Notes: generated by a model not told the origin, from the sequence alone. Shown: positions 24,518 to 32,446, numbered from the stretch's first letter. The stretch is DNA of 35,447 nucleotides from an uncultured Solirubrobacteraceae bacterium (GCA_902806205.1 CADCVR010000018.1:1-35447); one strand, 5' to 3'. Made by a program: numbers and translations.

Positions 24518-24661
24518 ATGCCGCCGCTGAACCGCATCGCCTGGAGCGTGACCGTCGGCGCCTGCGTCGTGCTCGTGGTCCTCTTGCTCCTCGCGGGCTA
24601 CCAGGGCTACGGCGCGGTCACGTTCGCGGTGGGCCTGAGCGCCGCCATCAACCTCCGGTGA
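24518..24661 (+). CDS. 47-residue small membrane protein
   Basis: Starts MPPLNRIAWSVTVGA and ends LSAAINLR; two hydrophobic stretches (about 8-28 and 31-45) fit one or two TM helices. ATG 24518 has a strong GGGGAGGA ribosome-binding sequence 9-10 bases upstream, better than most genes here, which is the main support. It lies on the opposite strand to its neighbours, divergent from pyrF, and its end overlaps the CDF transporter's end by 14 bases. An in-frame start at 24470 is possible but unconvincing. Function unknown. Confidence 0.65.
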   Translation: MPPLNRIAWSVTVGACVVLVVLLLLAGYQGYGAVTFAVGLSAAINLR

Positions 24662-25619
24662 CGGGCCCGTTCCGGCCGCGCGCCTGCACCGGCGGAACCT
24701 CGGTCCCGGGCACGACGCTGTCCTCGGGCTCGAGGTGGATGAGCACGTCGGCGCCGGCGACCCGGCGCCGGATCGCGTCCTGGAGCACGTGGGACGTGGC
24801 GTGGGCGGCCTCGAGCGTCGTGCCCGAGCGGAACTGCACGTGGAGGTCGACGTAGCGGCGGGCACCCGCTCGCCGCGCGCGGAGCTTGTGGAAGCCCGCG
24901 ACGCCGCGCGGGCCGAACCCGACCACTTCCTCCTCGATCGCGGCAAGCTCCTCCAGCGGCAGTGCCTCGTCGATGAGCACCCGCGAGGACGACCGCAGGA
25001 TCCGCACGCCGGCGACGACGATCGACGCCGCGACGAGCAGCGCGACGACGGGATCGAGCCACGTCTCGCCGGTGAGCTGCACGAGCGTGAGGCCGATGAG
25101 CACCCCGCCCGAGGTGGCGGCGTCCGTGCGCAGGTGCGCGGCGTCGGCCTCGAGCGCCGGCGAGCCGGTCTCGCGCGCCCGCGTGCGCAGCCGCGCGGAC
25201 ACCGCGAGGTTCACCACCACGGAGATCGCCAGGACCGCGATGCCGAAGCCGAGCGCATGGACCTCGCCGCCCACGACGAGGCGGCGGACGGACTCGAAGA
25301 CGATGACCCCCGAGCCGACGAGGATGAGCATCCCCTCGATCGCGGCGGCCATATCCTCGAACTTCTCGTGGCCGTAGGGATGGTCCGCGTCGGCGGGGAT
25401 GTCGGCCTTGCGGACCGACACGAACGCCACGACGGAGGCGACGAGGTCGAAGCTCGAGTGCAGCGCCTCGGTCAGCAACGCGACCGAGCCCGTCACCGTG
25501 CCCGCGATGACCTTGAGCAGGATCAGGGTCGAGTTGGAGACGATCGACAGCGCCGCCGCCCCCGAGCGGGAGCCCGGGGCGGGCGCCACCGCGCGGATGG
25601 GCGTCCGCGCGGGCTTCAT
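24648..25619 (-). CDS. Cation diffusion facilitator (CDF) metal exporter
   Basis: 323 residues, six TM helices plus the cytoplasmic metallochaperone-like C-terminal domain. The transport-site motifs are HxxxD in TM2 (LLTEALHSSFDLVASVVAF) and HxxxD in TM5 (AAHLRTDAATSGGV). Conserved TM1-2 text is LILLKVIAGTVTGSVALL, and DHPYGHEKFE follows. The His-Asp/His-Asp set is typical of Zn2+-selective CDF proteins, so zinc/proton exchange is likely. The ATG 25619 overlaps the rdgB stop (ATGA), so it is the last gene of the murI-rph-rdgB operon. The C-terminal domain has VDLHVQFRSGTTLEAAH, as in the family. Confidence 0.93.
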   Translation of the reverse strand: MKPARTPIRAVAPAPGSRSGAAALSIVSNSTLILLKVIAGTVTGSVALLTEALHSSFDLVASVVAFVSVRKADIPADADHPYGHEKFEDMAAAIEGMLILVGSGVIVFESVRRLVVGGEVHALGFGIAVLAISVVVNLAVSARLRTRARETGSPALEADAAHLRTDAATSGGVLIGLTLVQLTGETWLDPVVALLVAASIVVAGVRILRSSSRVLIDEALPLEELAAIEEEVVGFGPRGVAGFHKLRARRAGARRYVDLHVQFRSGTTLEAAHATSHVLQDAIRRRVAGADVLIHLEPEDSVVPGTEVPPVQARGRNGPVTGG

Positions 25620-26203
25620 CCCCGCCGATCGAGCCGGCGCAGCAAGGCGGTCGCCGCGCGCCCGCGGTGGGAGATCGCGGCCTTCTCCTCGGGCTCGAGC
25701 TCGGCCATCGTGCGGCCGGGGCGGCCGGGGTCGACCACGTCGTCGGGCAGGAAGGCCGGGTCGTAGCCGAAGCCGTTGGCCCCGCGCGGGTGCGGGTCGA
25801 GGGTTCCCGTGCAGCGGCCCTCGACCGTCCACGCGTCGCCGTCGCGCGGATCGACGAAGGCGAGGGCGCAGACGTAGGCCAGCGCGTCGCCCGCGGGGGC
25901 GTCGCGCAGCAGCTTGCGCAGATTGTCCGCGTCGCCGGCGCCGGGACCCGCGAAGCGCGCGGAGCGGACCCCGGGCGCGCCGGCGAGCGCCGCGGACTCC
26001 ACTCCCGAGTCGTCGGCGATCACCGGCACCCCGAGCGCGTCGGCGGCCGCGCGCGCCTTGATCAGCGCGTTCTCGGCGAACGTGGCGCCGGTCTCCTCGG
26101 GCGTGTCGAGGTGCTCGGGAAGGCCCACGAGCTCGTGATCGGGGAGCAGCGCCCCGAGCTCTGCGACCTTGTGCGCGTTGCGGGTGGCCAGGACCAGCCG
26201 CAT
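25616..26203 (-). CDS. rdgB: Non-canonical purine NTP pyrophosphatase (RdgB/HAM1)
   Basis: 195 residues, standard. Hydrolyses ITP, dITP and XTP to keep them out of nucleic acids. Motifs: LATRNAHKVAELGALL (substrate and metal-binding start), TFAENALIKARAAA, VIADDSGVESAAL, GFGYDPAFLPDD, and the C-terminal SHRGRA specificity loop. ATG 26203 shares one base with the rph stop (TGATG); this rph-rdgB pair is conserved across many bacteria. Confidence 0.96.
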   Translation of the reverse strand: MRLVLATRNAHKVAELGALLPDHELVGLPEHLDTPEETGATFAENALIKARAAADALGVPVIADDSGVESAALAGAPGVRSARFAGPGAGDADNLRKLLRDAPAGDALAYVCALAFVDPRDGDAWTVEGRCTGTLDPHPRGANGFGYDPAFLPDDVVDPGRPGRTMAELEPEEKAAISHRGRAATALLRRLDRRG

Positions 26204-26940
26204 CAGGCGGCTCCCGCGATCGCGGCCTCCTGCGCCACCCGGAGGTCGGCGATGCCCCCCTCGGCGAGCACGAGCAGCTCGTCGAGGTGCGCGCGGGACA
26301 GCGGCGTGCGCTCCGCGGTCGCCTGGACCTCCACCAGGCCTCCGTCGCCGGTCATGACGACGTTCGCGTCGACGGCGGCCGTCGAGTCCTCCGCGTAGTC
26401 GAGGTCGAGCAGCGGCACCCCGCCCACGACGCCACAGGAGACGGCCGCGAGCGAGCCCGTGAGCGGCGAGCGCTCCAGCCGGCCCTCGGTGACGAGCCGC
26501 CCCATCGCCAGCGCGAGCGCGACGTAGGCGCCCGTGATCGACGCGCAGCGGGTGCCGCCGTCGGCGGTCAGGACGTCGCAGTCGAGGTAGACCGTGCGCT
26601 CCCCGAGCGCCTCGCGATCGACGACGACGCGCAGCGAGCGGCCGATGAGCCGCTGGATCTCGACCGTGCGCCCGTCAGGACGCCCGTTGGTGACGTCGCG
26701 GGGCTTGCGCTGCCCCGTGGACGCCGGAAGCATCCCGTACTCCGCGGTGACCCAGCCCGTCCCGCGTCCCTGCATCCAGCGGGGAACGCTCTCCTGGACG
26801 GAGGCGGTGCAGATCACGCGGGTCTCCCCGCACGCGATCAGCGTCGAGCCCGTCGCGGTGGCGACGAAGCCGGGCGTGAAGGCGACGGGGCGCAGGTGGG
26901 CGCGGGCGCGGCCGTAGGAGCGGGCGGGTGCCGCGCTCAT
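26203..26940 (-). CDS. rph: Ribonuclease PH
   Basis: 245 residues. Phosphorolytic 3'-5' exoribonuclease that trims tRNA 3' ends. Hallmarks: LIACGETRVICTASVQ, WVTAEYGMLPAST, the phosphate-binding GRPDGRTVEIQRLIGRSLR, and LDCDVLTADGGTRCASITGA. ATG 26940 overlaps the murI stop (ATGA). The frame stays open upstream to 27993 but that part is antisense-phase shadow of murI. Confidence 0.96.
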   Translation of the reverse strand: MSAAPARSYGRARAHLRPVAFTPGFVATATGSTLIACGETRVICTASVQESVPRWMQGRGTGWVTAEYGMLPASTGQRKPRDVTNGRPDGRTVEIQRLIGRSLRVVVDREALGERTVYLDCDVLTADGGTRCASITGAYVALALAMGRLVTEGRLERSPLTGSLAAVSCGVVGGVPLLDLDYAEDSTAAVDANVVMTGDGGLVEVQATAERTPLSRAHLDELLVLAEGGIADLRVAQEAAIAGAA

Positions 26941-27866
26941 CGGGTGGGGACCTCGGACGGGCGGACGGCGCCGGCTCGCGGCGCCTCGCGGCGGCGGGCG
27001 GCACCCGGGTCGGCGGGCACCCCCGGGTCGAGCCGGATCCGCGCGACGGTGCCGAGCGGCATCTGGAGGAAGCGGGTCCCGAGCGCGCGGAAGGACTCGG
27101 GCTCTCCCGTGCAGAGGAAGGAATACTCGCCCTCCTCGGTCCTCCGCGACGCGAGCCCGCGGGCGCCGAGCACGTGGGACACCTGGCGGGCAAGGGGGGC
27201 CCCGGAGGCGATGATCGTCACGTCGGGGCCGAGCATGCGCTGCAGCATCGGCCGCACGAGCGGGTAGTGGGTGCAGCCGAGCACCACCGTGTCCACCCCC
27301 GCTTCGCGCAGGGGCGCGACGTAGGTGCGCACGGTCTCGACGACCCGCGCGTCGTAGGGAAAGCCCTCTTCGATGAGCGGCGCGAGCTCGGGGCAGGCGA
27401 CCTGGGTGACCGCAACGTGCGGGTCGGCCGCCGCGACGGCCTCGAGGTAGGCGCCCGACGCGACGGTGGCGGGGGTCGCGAGCACCCCGACCCGTCCGTT
27501 GCGCGTGGCGGCGACCGCGTGGACGCCGCCGGGGTGCACGACGCCGATGACGTCGACTCCGAGCGTCGTCTGCATCATCCGCGCCTGCAGCGCGGGCAGT
27601 GCCGCGGCGGTCGCGGAGTTGCACGCGACCACCAGCAGCTTCGCCCGGTGGCGCAGCAGCTCCTCCCCGATCTCGAGGCTGAAGCGCTCGAGCTCCTCCC
27701 GGGGCCGCGCGCCGTAGGGAAAGCGCTCGGTGTCGGCGAGGTAGACGAAGTTCTCCGTGGGCAGCCGGACGAGCAACTCGTGGAGCACGGTGAGCCCACC
27801 GACGCCCGAGTCGAACACGGCGATCGGCCGGTCGCGTGGATGGGCTTGCGCGGCGACGACGACCAT
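26937..27866 (-). CDS. murI: Glutamate racemase
   Basis: 309 residues, with a ~30-residue Arg/Ala/Pro-rich C-terminal tail beyond the usual end. Supplies D-glutamate for peptidoglycan. IAVFDSGVGGLTVLHELL opens the first domain; the two catalytic cysteines are in VVACNSATAAALPAL and VVLGCTHYPLVRP. First gene of the murI-rph-rdgB-CDF operon. ATG 27866 has no strong ribosome-binding sequence. Confidence 0.96.
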   Translation of the reverse strand: MVVVAAQAHPRDRPIAVFDSGVGGLTVLHELLVRLPTENFVYLADTERFPYGARPREELERFSLEIGEELLRHRAKLLVVACNSATAAALPALQARMMQTTLGVDVIGVVHPGGVHAVAATRNGRVGVLATPATVASGAYLEAVAAADPHVAVTQVACPELAPLIEEGFPYDARVVETVRTYVAPLREAGVDTVVLGCTHYPLVRPMLQRMLGPDVTIIASGAPLARQVSHVLGARGLASRRTEEGEYSFLCTGEPESFRALGTRFLQMPLGTVARIRLDPGVPADPGAARRREAPRAGAVRPSEVPTR

Positions 27867-27935
27867 CCCGGCAGCGTAGGCGAACGCGCCGCCCCCGACC
27901 CGGGCCGGCGGCGCGCAGGCGGCCGGCCCAGGACG

Positions 27936-28005
27936 GGTTGAGAAGCTGTCTCACGAGAACCGATGGTCCGCGGAAGCCACTTCGGTCTTGCAACAGCTTC
28001 CTACC
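27936..28005. terminator. Large hairpin D after the pilin gene
   Basis: A 70-base imperfect palindrome: GAAGCTGT (27942-27949) with ACAGCTTC (27993-28000), inner CCGA/TCGG and TGG/CCA stems with bulges, and outer GGT/ACC. It begins at the pilin TAG stop (28001-28003) and is therefore placed as the pilin gene terminator. A further ~70 bp to murI holds nothing I recognise. Confidence 0.55.
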
Positions 28006-28240
28006 TGCTCACCTTGCCGATGGCCTCCTTGAGCTCCCCCGTGACGATCTGGTCGAACTTGAACGAGGACTTGCCGGCGGCGGCGACGGCGACAGCGAGC
28101 ACCCCGGCGACCAGCAGGATCAGCGCGACGTACTCGACCGTCCCCTGGCCGCCCTGAGGGGCGGTGCGCAGGCGAGTGGTGACGGCCGCGATGGACAGGA
28201 CGAGCCAGGCGTGGAGCCGGGCGGAGAAGCGATGGGTCAT
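28001..28240 (-). CDS. Flp-type pilin-like protein
   Basis: 79 residues. A 31-residue leader ends at a prepilin site (...PQGG|QGTVE): cleavage after G31 would place Glu at +5, the hallmark of type IV/Flp prepilins. It is followed by the hydrophobic helix VEYVALILLVAGVLAVAVAAAG and a short polar C-terminus. Flp pilins are exported and assembled by the Tad system, none of whose genes are in this window. The leader is unusually long and itself contains a hydrophobic patch (AWLVLSIAAV). ATG 28240 has GGGAGG upstream; an earlier in-frame start at 28285 is less likely. Confidence 0.8.
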   Translation of the reverse strand: MTHRFSARLHAWLVLSIAAVTTRLRTAPQGGQGTVEYVALILLVAGVLAVAVAAAGKSSFKFDQIVTGELKEAIGKVSR

Positions 28241-28425
28241 GACGTTGGGCCCTCCCGGGCGGGGTCGGATGCGGGATGGCGCCAAGCTTTCAACCGCACC
28301 GCGTCACGGATCTAGACGCACCCGTGGAGAATCAGTCACGAAACCGCGCACGGGGTGTCACGTGCGCGGGCGTCCTGGAGGCGAGCGGGTCGCAAGGCTG
28401 CCCGACGGCGGGTCGGAAGCGCCGC

Positions 28426-28431
28426 TATGGT
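28426..28431 (+). promoter_or_regulatory. Possible -10 (TATGGT) of the zinc-ribbon gene pair
   Basis: TATGGT lies 33 bases before ATG 28465 in a 224-bp divergent gap to the pilin gene. The -35 partner is weak. Low-confidence assignment. Confidence 0.3.
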
Positions 28432-28464
28432 GCGGCGCGGCGCCGACCGCGGCGCCGCCACACC

Positions 28465-29352
28465 ATGACCCGCCGACTGTCCTTGAGGCGAAAAGGCGCC
28501 GCCGACCCGGCCCCCGGCGCCGAGCCACCCGTAACGGCCCCCGCTGCCGTGCCTGATGCGACGCCGCCGCCGTCCGGTGCCCCCGCCGTCGACCCGGCCG
28601 CGCCGGCGAAGGTCCCCCCGTCCGCGGCGACCGCCGTCCACGCGGCGGTGCCCGACCGGTCCGCCGTAGGCCCCGAGCGCAAGCCGGCCGACGCGCCCGG
28701 CGCGCCGAGCTTCCGCGACCGCAGCCGCCTGCGCCGCCGGTTGCGTTATCTGCGCCGGGTCCGCGAGCTCGGCTTCCGCGACCTCGGGGGCCTCGTGTTC
28801 GACCTCCATCGCTTCGGACGCGAGGGCTCCGGGCTCATCGCGGGCAAGCTCGGAGCGCTTGCGGCCGTCGACGTCGAGCTGCGCGCCCTCGAGACGGTGC
28901 TGGACGACCGCCAGGAGTACGTCGTCCTCCGCGAGCCCGGCATCGCCGCCTGCCCGCGCTGCGCCGCCTTGCACGGCTCCGACGCACACTTCTGCCCGAA
29001 CTGCGGCCTGCGCCTCGACGGGCCGCAGGCGATCGCCGAGGTCGTCACCGCGCCGGCCGGGGCGCCCGCTGCGCCGCCGACCGGGGATCGGGTCACCGTC
29101 CCGTCGGCCGGCGACGCCACCCGTCCCGGTCCCGAGCTGCCGTCCCCGTCCGCGCCGCCGGAGGACCGCCCAACGGGTTCCCTTCGCGCCTTCGAGGCCG
29201 GCGCCAGGCCCGCTGCCTCCGCCACGGACTCGCCGGCGCGGGAGCAGCCGGCTCCGGTCGAGCCGGGCCCCGGCGCCGTCGAGCAGTCCACCGAGACGCA
29301 TCCCGCGGTGGAGCCCGGCGCCGAGCCCGGACGGTCCCCCCAAGCACCGTGA
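28465..29352 (+). CDS. Zinc-ribbon protein with low-complexity flanks
   Basis: 295 residues. An Ala/Pro-rich N-terminal region (to about 80), an Arg-rich helix (RSRLRRRLRYLRRVRELGF), then an amphipathic segment (DLGGLVFDLHRFGREG, with LETVLDDRQEYV to about 155). The zinc ribbon CPRCAALHGSDAHFCPNCG has cysteines at about 163, 166, 177, 180. A Pro/Ala/Glu-rich tail follows. No signal or TM helix, so it is cytoplasmic. The function is unknown; the layout suggests nucleic-acid or protein binding. ATG 28465 was chosen as the start of the continuous gene-like region; the upstream open frame to 28276 is poorly supported. Its stop overlaps the next gene's GTG (GTGA). Confidence 0.72.
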   Translation: MTRRLSLRRKGAADPAPGAEPPVTAPAAVPDATPPPSGAPAVDPAAPAKVPPSAATAVHAAVPDRSAVGPERKPADAPGAPSFRDRSRLRRRLRYLRRVRELGFRDLGGLVFDLHRFGREGSGLIAGKLGALAAVDVELRALETVLDDRQEYVVLREPGIAACPRCAALHGSDAHFCPNCGLRLDGPQAIAEVVTAPAGAPAAPPTGDRVTVPSAGDATRPGPELPSPSAPPEDRPTGSLRAFEAGARPAASATDSPAREQPAPVEPGPGAVEQSTETHPAVEPGAEPGRSPQAP

Positions 29353-29861
29353 GCGACGCGACGCCGCCGCCCGAGGGCGGCGTGATCAGCTGCCCGCGCT
29401 GCGCCGCCCCGGTCGGGCGCGATCAGGACTGGTGCCTGGCCTGCGGCGCGGCCGTCCGCACGCGGCTGGCCCAGCCGCCCAACTGGAAGCTCCCGATCGC
29501 CGGGCTCGCGTCGGTCGTCGCGCTCTCCCTGGTGGCCCTCGCGCTCGCCTTCGCCACCCTGACCGGCGACCCCGAGCTCACCACGGGTGCCACGGGCGCC
29601 ACGGGTGCGAGTGGGCCCACCGCGGTCGCACCGGCTCCGGCCCCCGGCGTCCCCACGGCGCCGACCGGCCCCACGGGAACCCCGGCGCCGTCCCCGGTCC
29701 CCGTACCGCCGGTGACGACCGTTCCTCCGCCGCCGGCGCCCGGCGCCACCGGCCCGACGACACCACCGTCTGCCACCACCGGACCGAGCGGCGCCGCCGG
29801 CGCACGCCCCGGCGGTAGGGTCCGCCGCGGGAACGCCCGGCCTCCCGGCGCCGCGGGCTGA
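29349..29861 (+). CDS. Zinc-ribbon membrane protein with Gly-Pro-Thr-rich tail
   Basis: 170 residues. N-terminal zinc ribbon ISCPRCAAPVGRDQDWCLACG (first pair CxxC at about 15-18), a single TM helix (VVALSLVALALAFATL, about 55-72), and a ~100-residue Gly/Pro/Thr/Ala tail that would be outside the cell. The tail starts with collagen-like triplets (GATGATGASGPT). The ribbon resembles that of the preceding protein (CPRCAA in both), and GTGA coupling with that gene suggests joint function. Role unknown. Confidence 0.72.
   Translation: MSDATPPPEGGVISCPRCAAPVGRDQDWCLACGAAVRTRLAQPPNWKLPIAGLASVVALSLVALALAFATLTGDPELTTGATGATGASGPTAVAPAPAPGVPTAPTGPTGTPAPSPVPVPPVTTVPPPPAPGATGPTTPPSATTGPSGAAGARPGGRVRRGNARPPGAAG
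29581..29607 (+). repeat. Three 9-bp tandem repeats coding collagen-like Gly-Ala-Thr triplets
   Basis: CCACGGGTG / CCACGGGCG / CCACGGGTG in frame with the zinc-ribbon membrane protein. Such short coding repeats often vary in copy number. Confidence 0.8.
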
Positions 29862-29871
29862 TCGGGCTACT

Positions 29872-30888
29872 TCAGAGCAGGCCGAGCGTGCGCTCCAGCG
29901 CCTCGGCCGCCAGCGGGTGCCGTGGGATCTCAGACCGGCGATCGACCGGCTCGGCGGCGAGGGCCGTCAGGGTGGCGCCGAGCCCGCGCGTCAGCGCCCC
30001 GAGCTCGTACCCGCCCTCGAGCACGATCCCGACCGGCGCTGCGAGCTCGTCCGCCACCCGCCGCAGGGAGGACGCCATCGCCGCGTAGCCCGCGTCGGTG
30101 ACCGCGCAGCCCGCGAGCGGGTCGTCGACGTGCGCGTCGAACCCGGCGGAGACGAGCAGCAGCTGCGGGCGCCACTCGCGCGCGAGCGGCACCACGAGAT
30201 GCTCGACGACCGAGCCGAACGTCTCGTCCCCCGACCCGCGGGGCACGGGCACGTTGACGTTGGTGCCGTGGCCCGGTCCCGAGCCGACGTCCGTGGCGGG
30301 GCCGGTGCCGGGGTACAGCAGCGACTGGTGCACCGAGACGAACAGCACGCGCGGCTCCGCGCGGAAGATCGCGTTGGTCCCGTTGCCGTGGTGCACGTCT
30401 GAGTCGAAGACGAGCACCCGCTCGAGCCCGTGGTGGTCGAGCGCCCACCGCGCTCCCACGGCCACGGAGTTGAACAGGCAGAAGCCCATCGCCCGGGCGG
30501 CCTCGGCGTGGTGGCCCGGCGGACGGTGCAGCGAGGCGCCGACAAGTGGGGTGCCGGGGGCCAGCAGCGCATCCACGAGCGCGACGACGCCGCCCGCCGC
30601 GTGGCGGGCGGCCTGGCAGGATCGTGCGGAGACGATCGTGTCGGAGTCGATGGCCCCGCCGCCCGCCGCGCAGAGCCGCTCGAGCGCGGCGACGTACTCG
30701 GGTGGATGCACCGCGTGCAGCTGCGCGGCGGTCGCAGGCGGCGACTCGTGGAGCTCATAGCCGAAGCAGGCGTGCTGGTCGAGGGCCGCGGCGATGGCGG
30801 CGATGCGCTCCGCCCGCTCGGGGTGACCGCGACCCGTGTCGTGCGCCATCGACGACGCGAAGTGCGCGAACAGAGGTCCGTGGGCCAC
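29872..30888 (-). CDS. Histone deacetylase-family (class II-like) deacetylase
   Basis: 338 residues from GTG 30888. Zn-dependent deacetylase fold. Motifs: HDTGRGHPERAERI near the start, active-site histidine pair in RPPGHHAEAARAMGFCLFN, Zn ligands in VFDSDVHHGNGTNAIF and SAGFDAHVDDPLAG, and the catalytic Tyr near VLEGGYELG. Bacterial relatives deacetylate acetylpolyamines, acetylated proteins or small molecules; the substrate here is unknown. Start choice: GTG 30888 gives the domain start. An upstream frame to 30942 runs into nadB. Divergent from nadB with 22 bp between starts. Confidence 0.9.
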   Translation of the reverse strand: MAHGPLFAHFASSMAHDTGRGHPERAERIAAIAAALDQHACFGYELHESPPATAAQLHAVHPPEYVAALERLCAAGGGAIDSDTIVSARSCQAARHAAGGVVALVDALLAPGTPLVGASLHRPPGHHAEAARAMGFCLFNSVAVGARWALDHHGLERVLVFDSDVHHGNGTNAIFRAEPRVLFVSVHQSLLYPGTGPATDVGSGPGHGTNVNVPVPRGSGDETFGSVVEHLVVPLAREWRPQLLLVSAGFDAHVDDPLAGCAVTDAGYAAMASSLRRVADELAAPVGIVLEGGYELGALTRGLGATLTALAAEPVDRRSEIPRHPLAAEALERTLGLL

Positions 30889-30894
30889 GCGGGT

Positions 30895-30901
30895 TACCGT
30901 A
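30895..30901. promoter_or_regulatory. Overlapping face-to-face -10 elements of the HDAC/nadB pair
   Basis: TACCGTA reads TACCGT rightward (10 bases before nadB ATG) and TACGGT leftward (7 bases before the deacetylase GTG). The gap between starts is only 22 bp, so both promoters must overlap here or lie inside the genes. No convincing -35 for either direction. Confidence 0.45.
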
Positions 30902-30910
30902 CCCCGCTCG

Positions 30911-32389
30911 ATGGTCGGGACCGCTGACGCAGCCGAGCCCACGGAAGCTGTCGACGTCTGCGTCGTCGGTGCCGGCGGCGCAGGGCTCTACGCGGCGCTG
31001 ACCGCTGCCCGCGAGGGCGCGCGGGTGGTGCTCGTGTCGGCCACCCCGCTCGCGCAGACCTCGTCCTACTGGGCGCAGGGCGGCCTCGCCGCGGCGCTCG
31101 GCTCCGACGACACGCCGGATCTGCACCGCCACGACACGGAGGCCGCGGGCCGCGGCGCGGTCCGCCGGACGGTCGCGACCGTCCTCGCGCGTGAGGCACC
31201 CCGAGCCGTGCACGAGCTGCAGGAACTCGGGGTCGTCTTCGACCACGACGAGCGCGGCGAGCTTGCACTCGGCCTGGAGGGCGGCCACGGCCGCCGCCGG
31301 GTCGCGCACGCGGGCGGCAGCGCGACGGGGCGGCGCGTCGTGCGGCAGCTGTCCGCCGCCGTCGTCGAGGAGCCCGGCATCAAGGTGCTCGAGGGCGCCC
31401 GCGTGGCGGCGCTCTGGACGACCCGGGAGGAGGGCCGCTGCGTCGGCGTGGTGTGCGAGGACGGGCGCATCATCGGTGCCCGGGCGACCCTCCTGGCGAC
31501 GGGCGGCGCCGCTGCGCTGTGGTCGCGGACGACGAACCCGCCCGGCTCGCTGGGGATCGGGCTGCTGCTCGCCCACGCCGCGGGCGCCGCCCTCGCCGAT
31601 CTCGAGTTCGTCCAGTTCCACCCCACCGCGATCATCGGTGTCCCCGGCCGCGAGGGCTTCCTGGTCACGGAGGCGATCCGGGGGGAGGGCGCCCTGCTGC
31701 TGGACGCGGGCGGCGAGCGCTTCGTCCAGGAGCTCGCGCCGCGTGACGAGGTCGCCCGGGCGATCGTCGCCAAGCTCCGCTCGCAGGAGACGACGCACGT
31801 CGACCTCGACATGCGCCACATCGACCCGGCGCTCTTCCCGAACGTGGTCAGCGCCCTGCGCGATCACGGCCTGGACCCCGTGACCCAGCTCCTGCCGGTG
31901 GCGCCCGCGTGCCACTACGTCATGGGCGGCATCGTCGCCGACCTCGACGGCGACACCACGGTTCCGGGGCTCTATGCCGTCGGCGAGGCGGCGTGCACGG
32001 GCCTGCACGGGGCCAACCGCCTGGCCTCGAACTCCCTTAGCGAGTGCTTCGTGATGGGCCGCCGCGCGGGCCTTGCCGGCCTCGACGAGCCCGTGCTGCC
32101 CGGACAGCTCCCCCCGGCGCCGGCCCCGAGCGCGATCATGGCGCCGAGCCGGGAGACGCGCACGGCGCTGTGGGAGCTGGCCGGGGTCGAGCGTGAAGGG
32201 GAGGGCCTCGAGCGGCTCCGGGCCGACCCGCACCCGCTGGCGCGCATGGTCGCCGCGTGCGCCCGGCACCGCGAGGAGAGCCGGGGAGCGCACCTGCGCA
32301 CGGACTTCCCGGCGCTCGCCCCGGCGCTCGACGGCATGCACACCGTGGTCCGCGGCGACGACCCCCCGCAGCTCGAGCGCTGGCCGTAG
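30911..32389 (+). CDS. nadB: L-aspartate oxidase
   Basis: 492 residues. FAD flavoprotein that oxidises L-aspartate to iminoaspartate, the first step of de novo NAD synthesis. FAD-binding VVGAGGAGLYAALTAA, SSYWAQGGLAAAL, LEFVQFHPTAII, the catalytic region TEAIRGEGALLLDAGGERFV, HYVMGGIVADLDG, and C-terminal FAD loop LHGANRLASNSLSECFVMG. ATG 30911 was chosen because it begins just before the FAD fold. The frame stays open back to 30836 inside the deacetylase gene. nadA and nadC are not in this window. Confidence 0.95.
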   Translation: MVGTADAAEPTEAVDVCVVGAGGAGLYAALTAAREGARVVLVSATPLAQTSSYWAQGGLAAALGSDDTPDLHRHDTEAAGRGAVRRTVATVLAREAPRAVHELQELGVVFDHDERGELALGLEGGHGRRRVAHAGGSATGRRVVRQLSAAVVEEPGIKVLEGARVAALWTTREEGRCVGVVCEDGRIIGARATLLATGGAAALWSRTTNPPGSLGIGLLLAHAAGAALADLEFVQFHPTAIIGVPGREGFLVTEAIRGEGALLLDAGGERFVQELAPRDEVARAIVAKLRSQETTHVDLDMRHIDPALFPNVVSALRDHGLDPVTQLLPVAPACHYVMGGIVADLDGDTTVPGLYAVGEAACTGLHGANRLASNSLSECFVMGRRAGLAGLDEPVLPGQLPPAPAPSAIMAPSRETRTALWELAGVEREGEGLERLRADPHPLARMVAACARHREESRGAHLRTDFPALAPALDGMHTVVRGDDPPQLERWP

Positions 32390-32430
32390 CGCGCCTCAGG
32401 AGCGGCGCTGCGCCGGGAGTCCCGAGCGCT

Positions 32431-32446
32431 GGTCAGGGAACTGACC
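32431..32446. terminator. Hairpin after nadB
   Basis: GGTCAG (32431-32436) with CTGACC (32441-32446), GGAA tetraloop. It lies 41 bp past the nadB stop. A competing stem CCGGATC (32445-32451) / GATCCGG (32475-32481) overlaps its right arm. Probable transcription terminator; no U-tract. Confidence 0.45.

Noticed and set aside
21877-24537. A single 886-codon fusion protein ending in the carboxypeptidase
   Set aside because: The first ~470 codons are shadow of pyrF and the LysM gene; the carboxypeptidase start at 23118 overlaps the LysM stop and begins a signal peptide.
26203-27993. 596-codon extended RNase PH
   Set aside because: The N-terminal ~350 codons are out-of-frame shadow of murI; RNase PH starts naturally at 26940.
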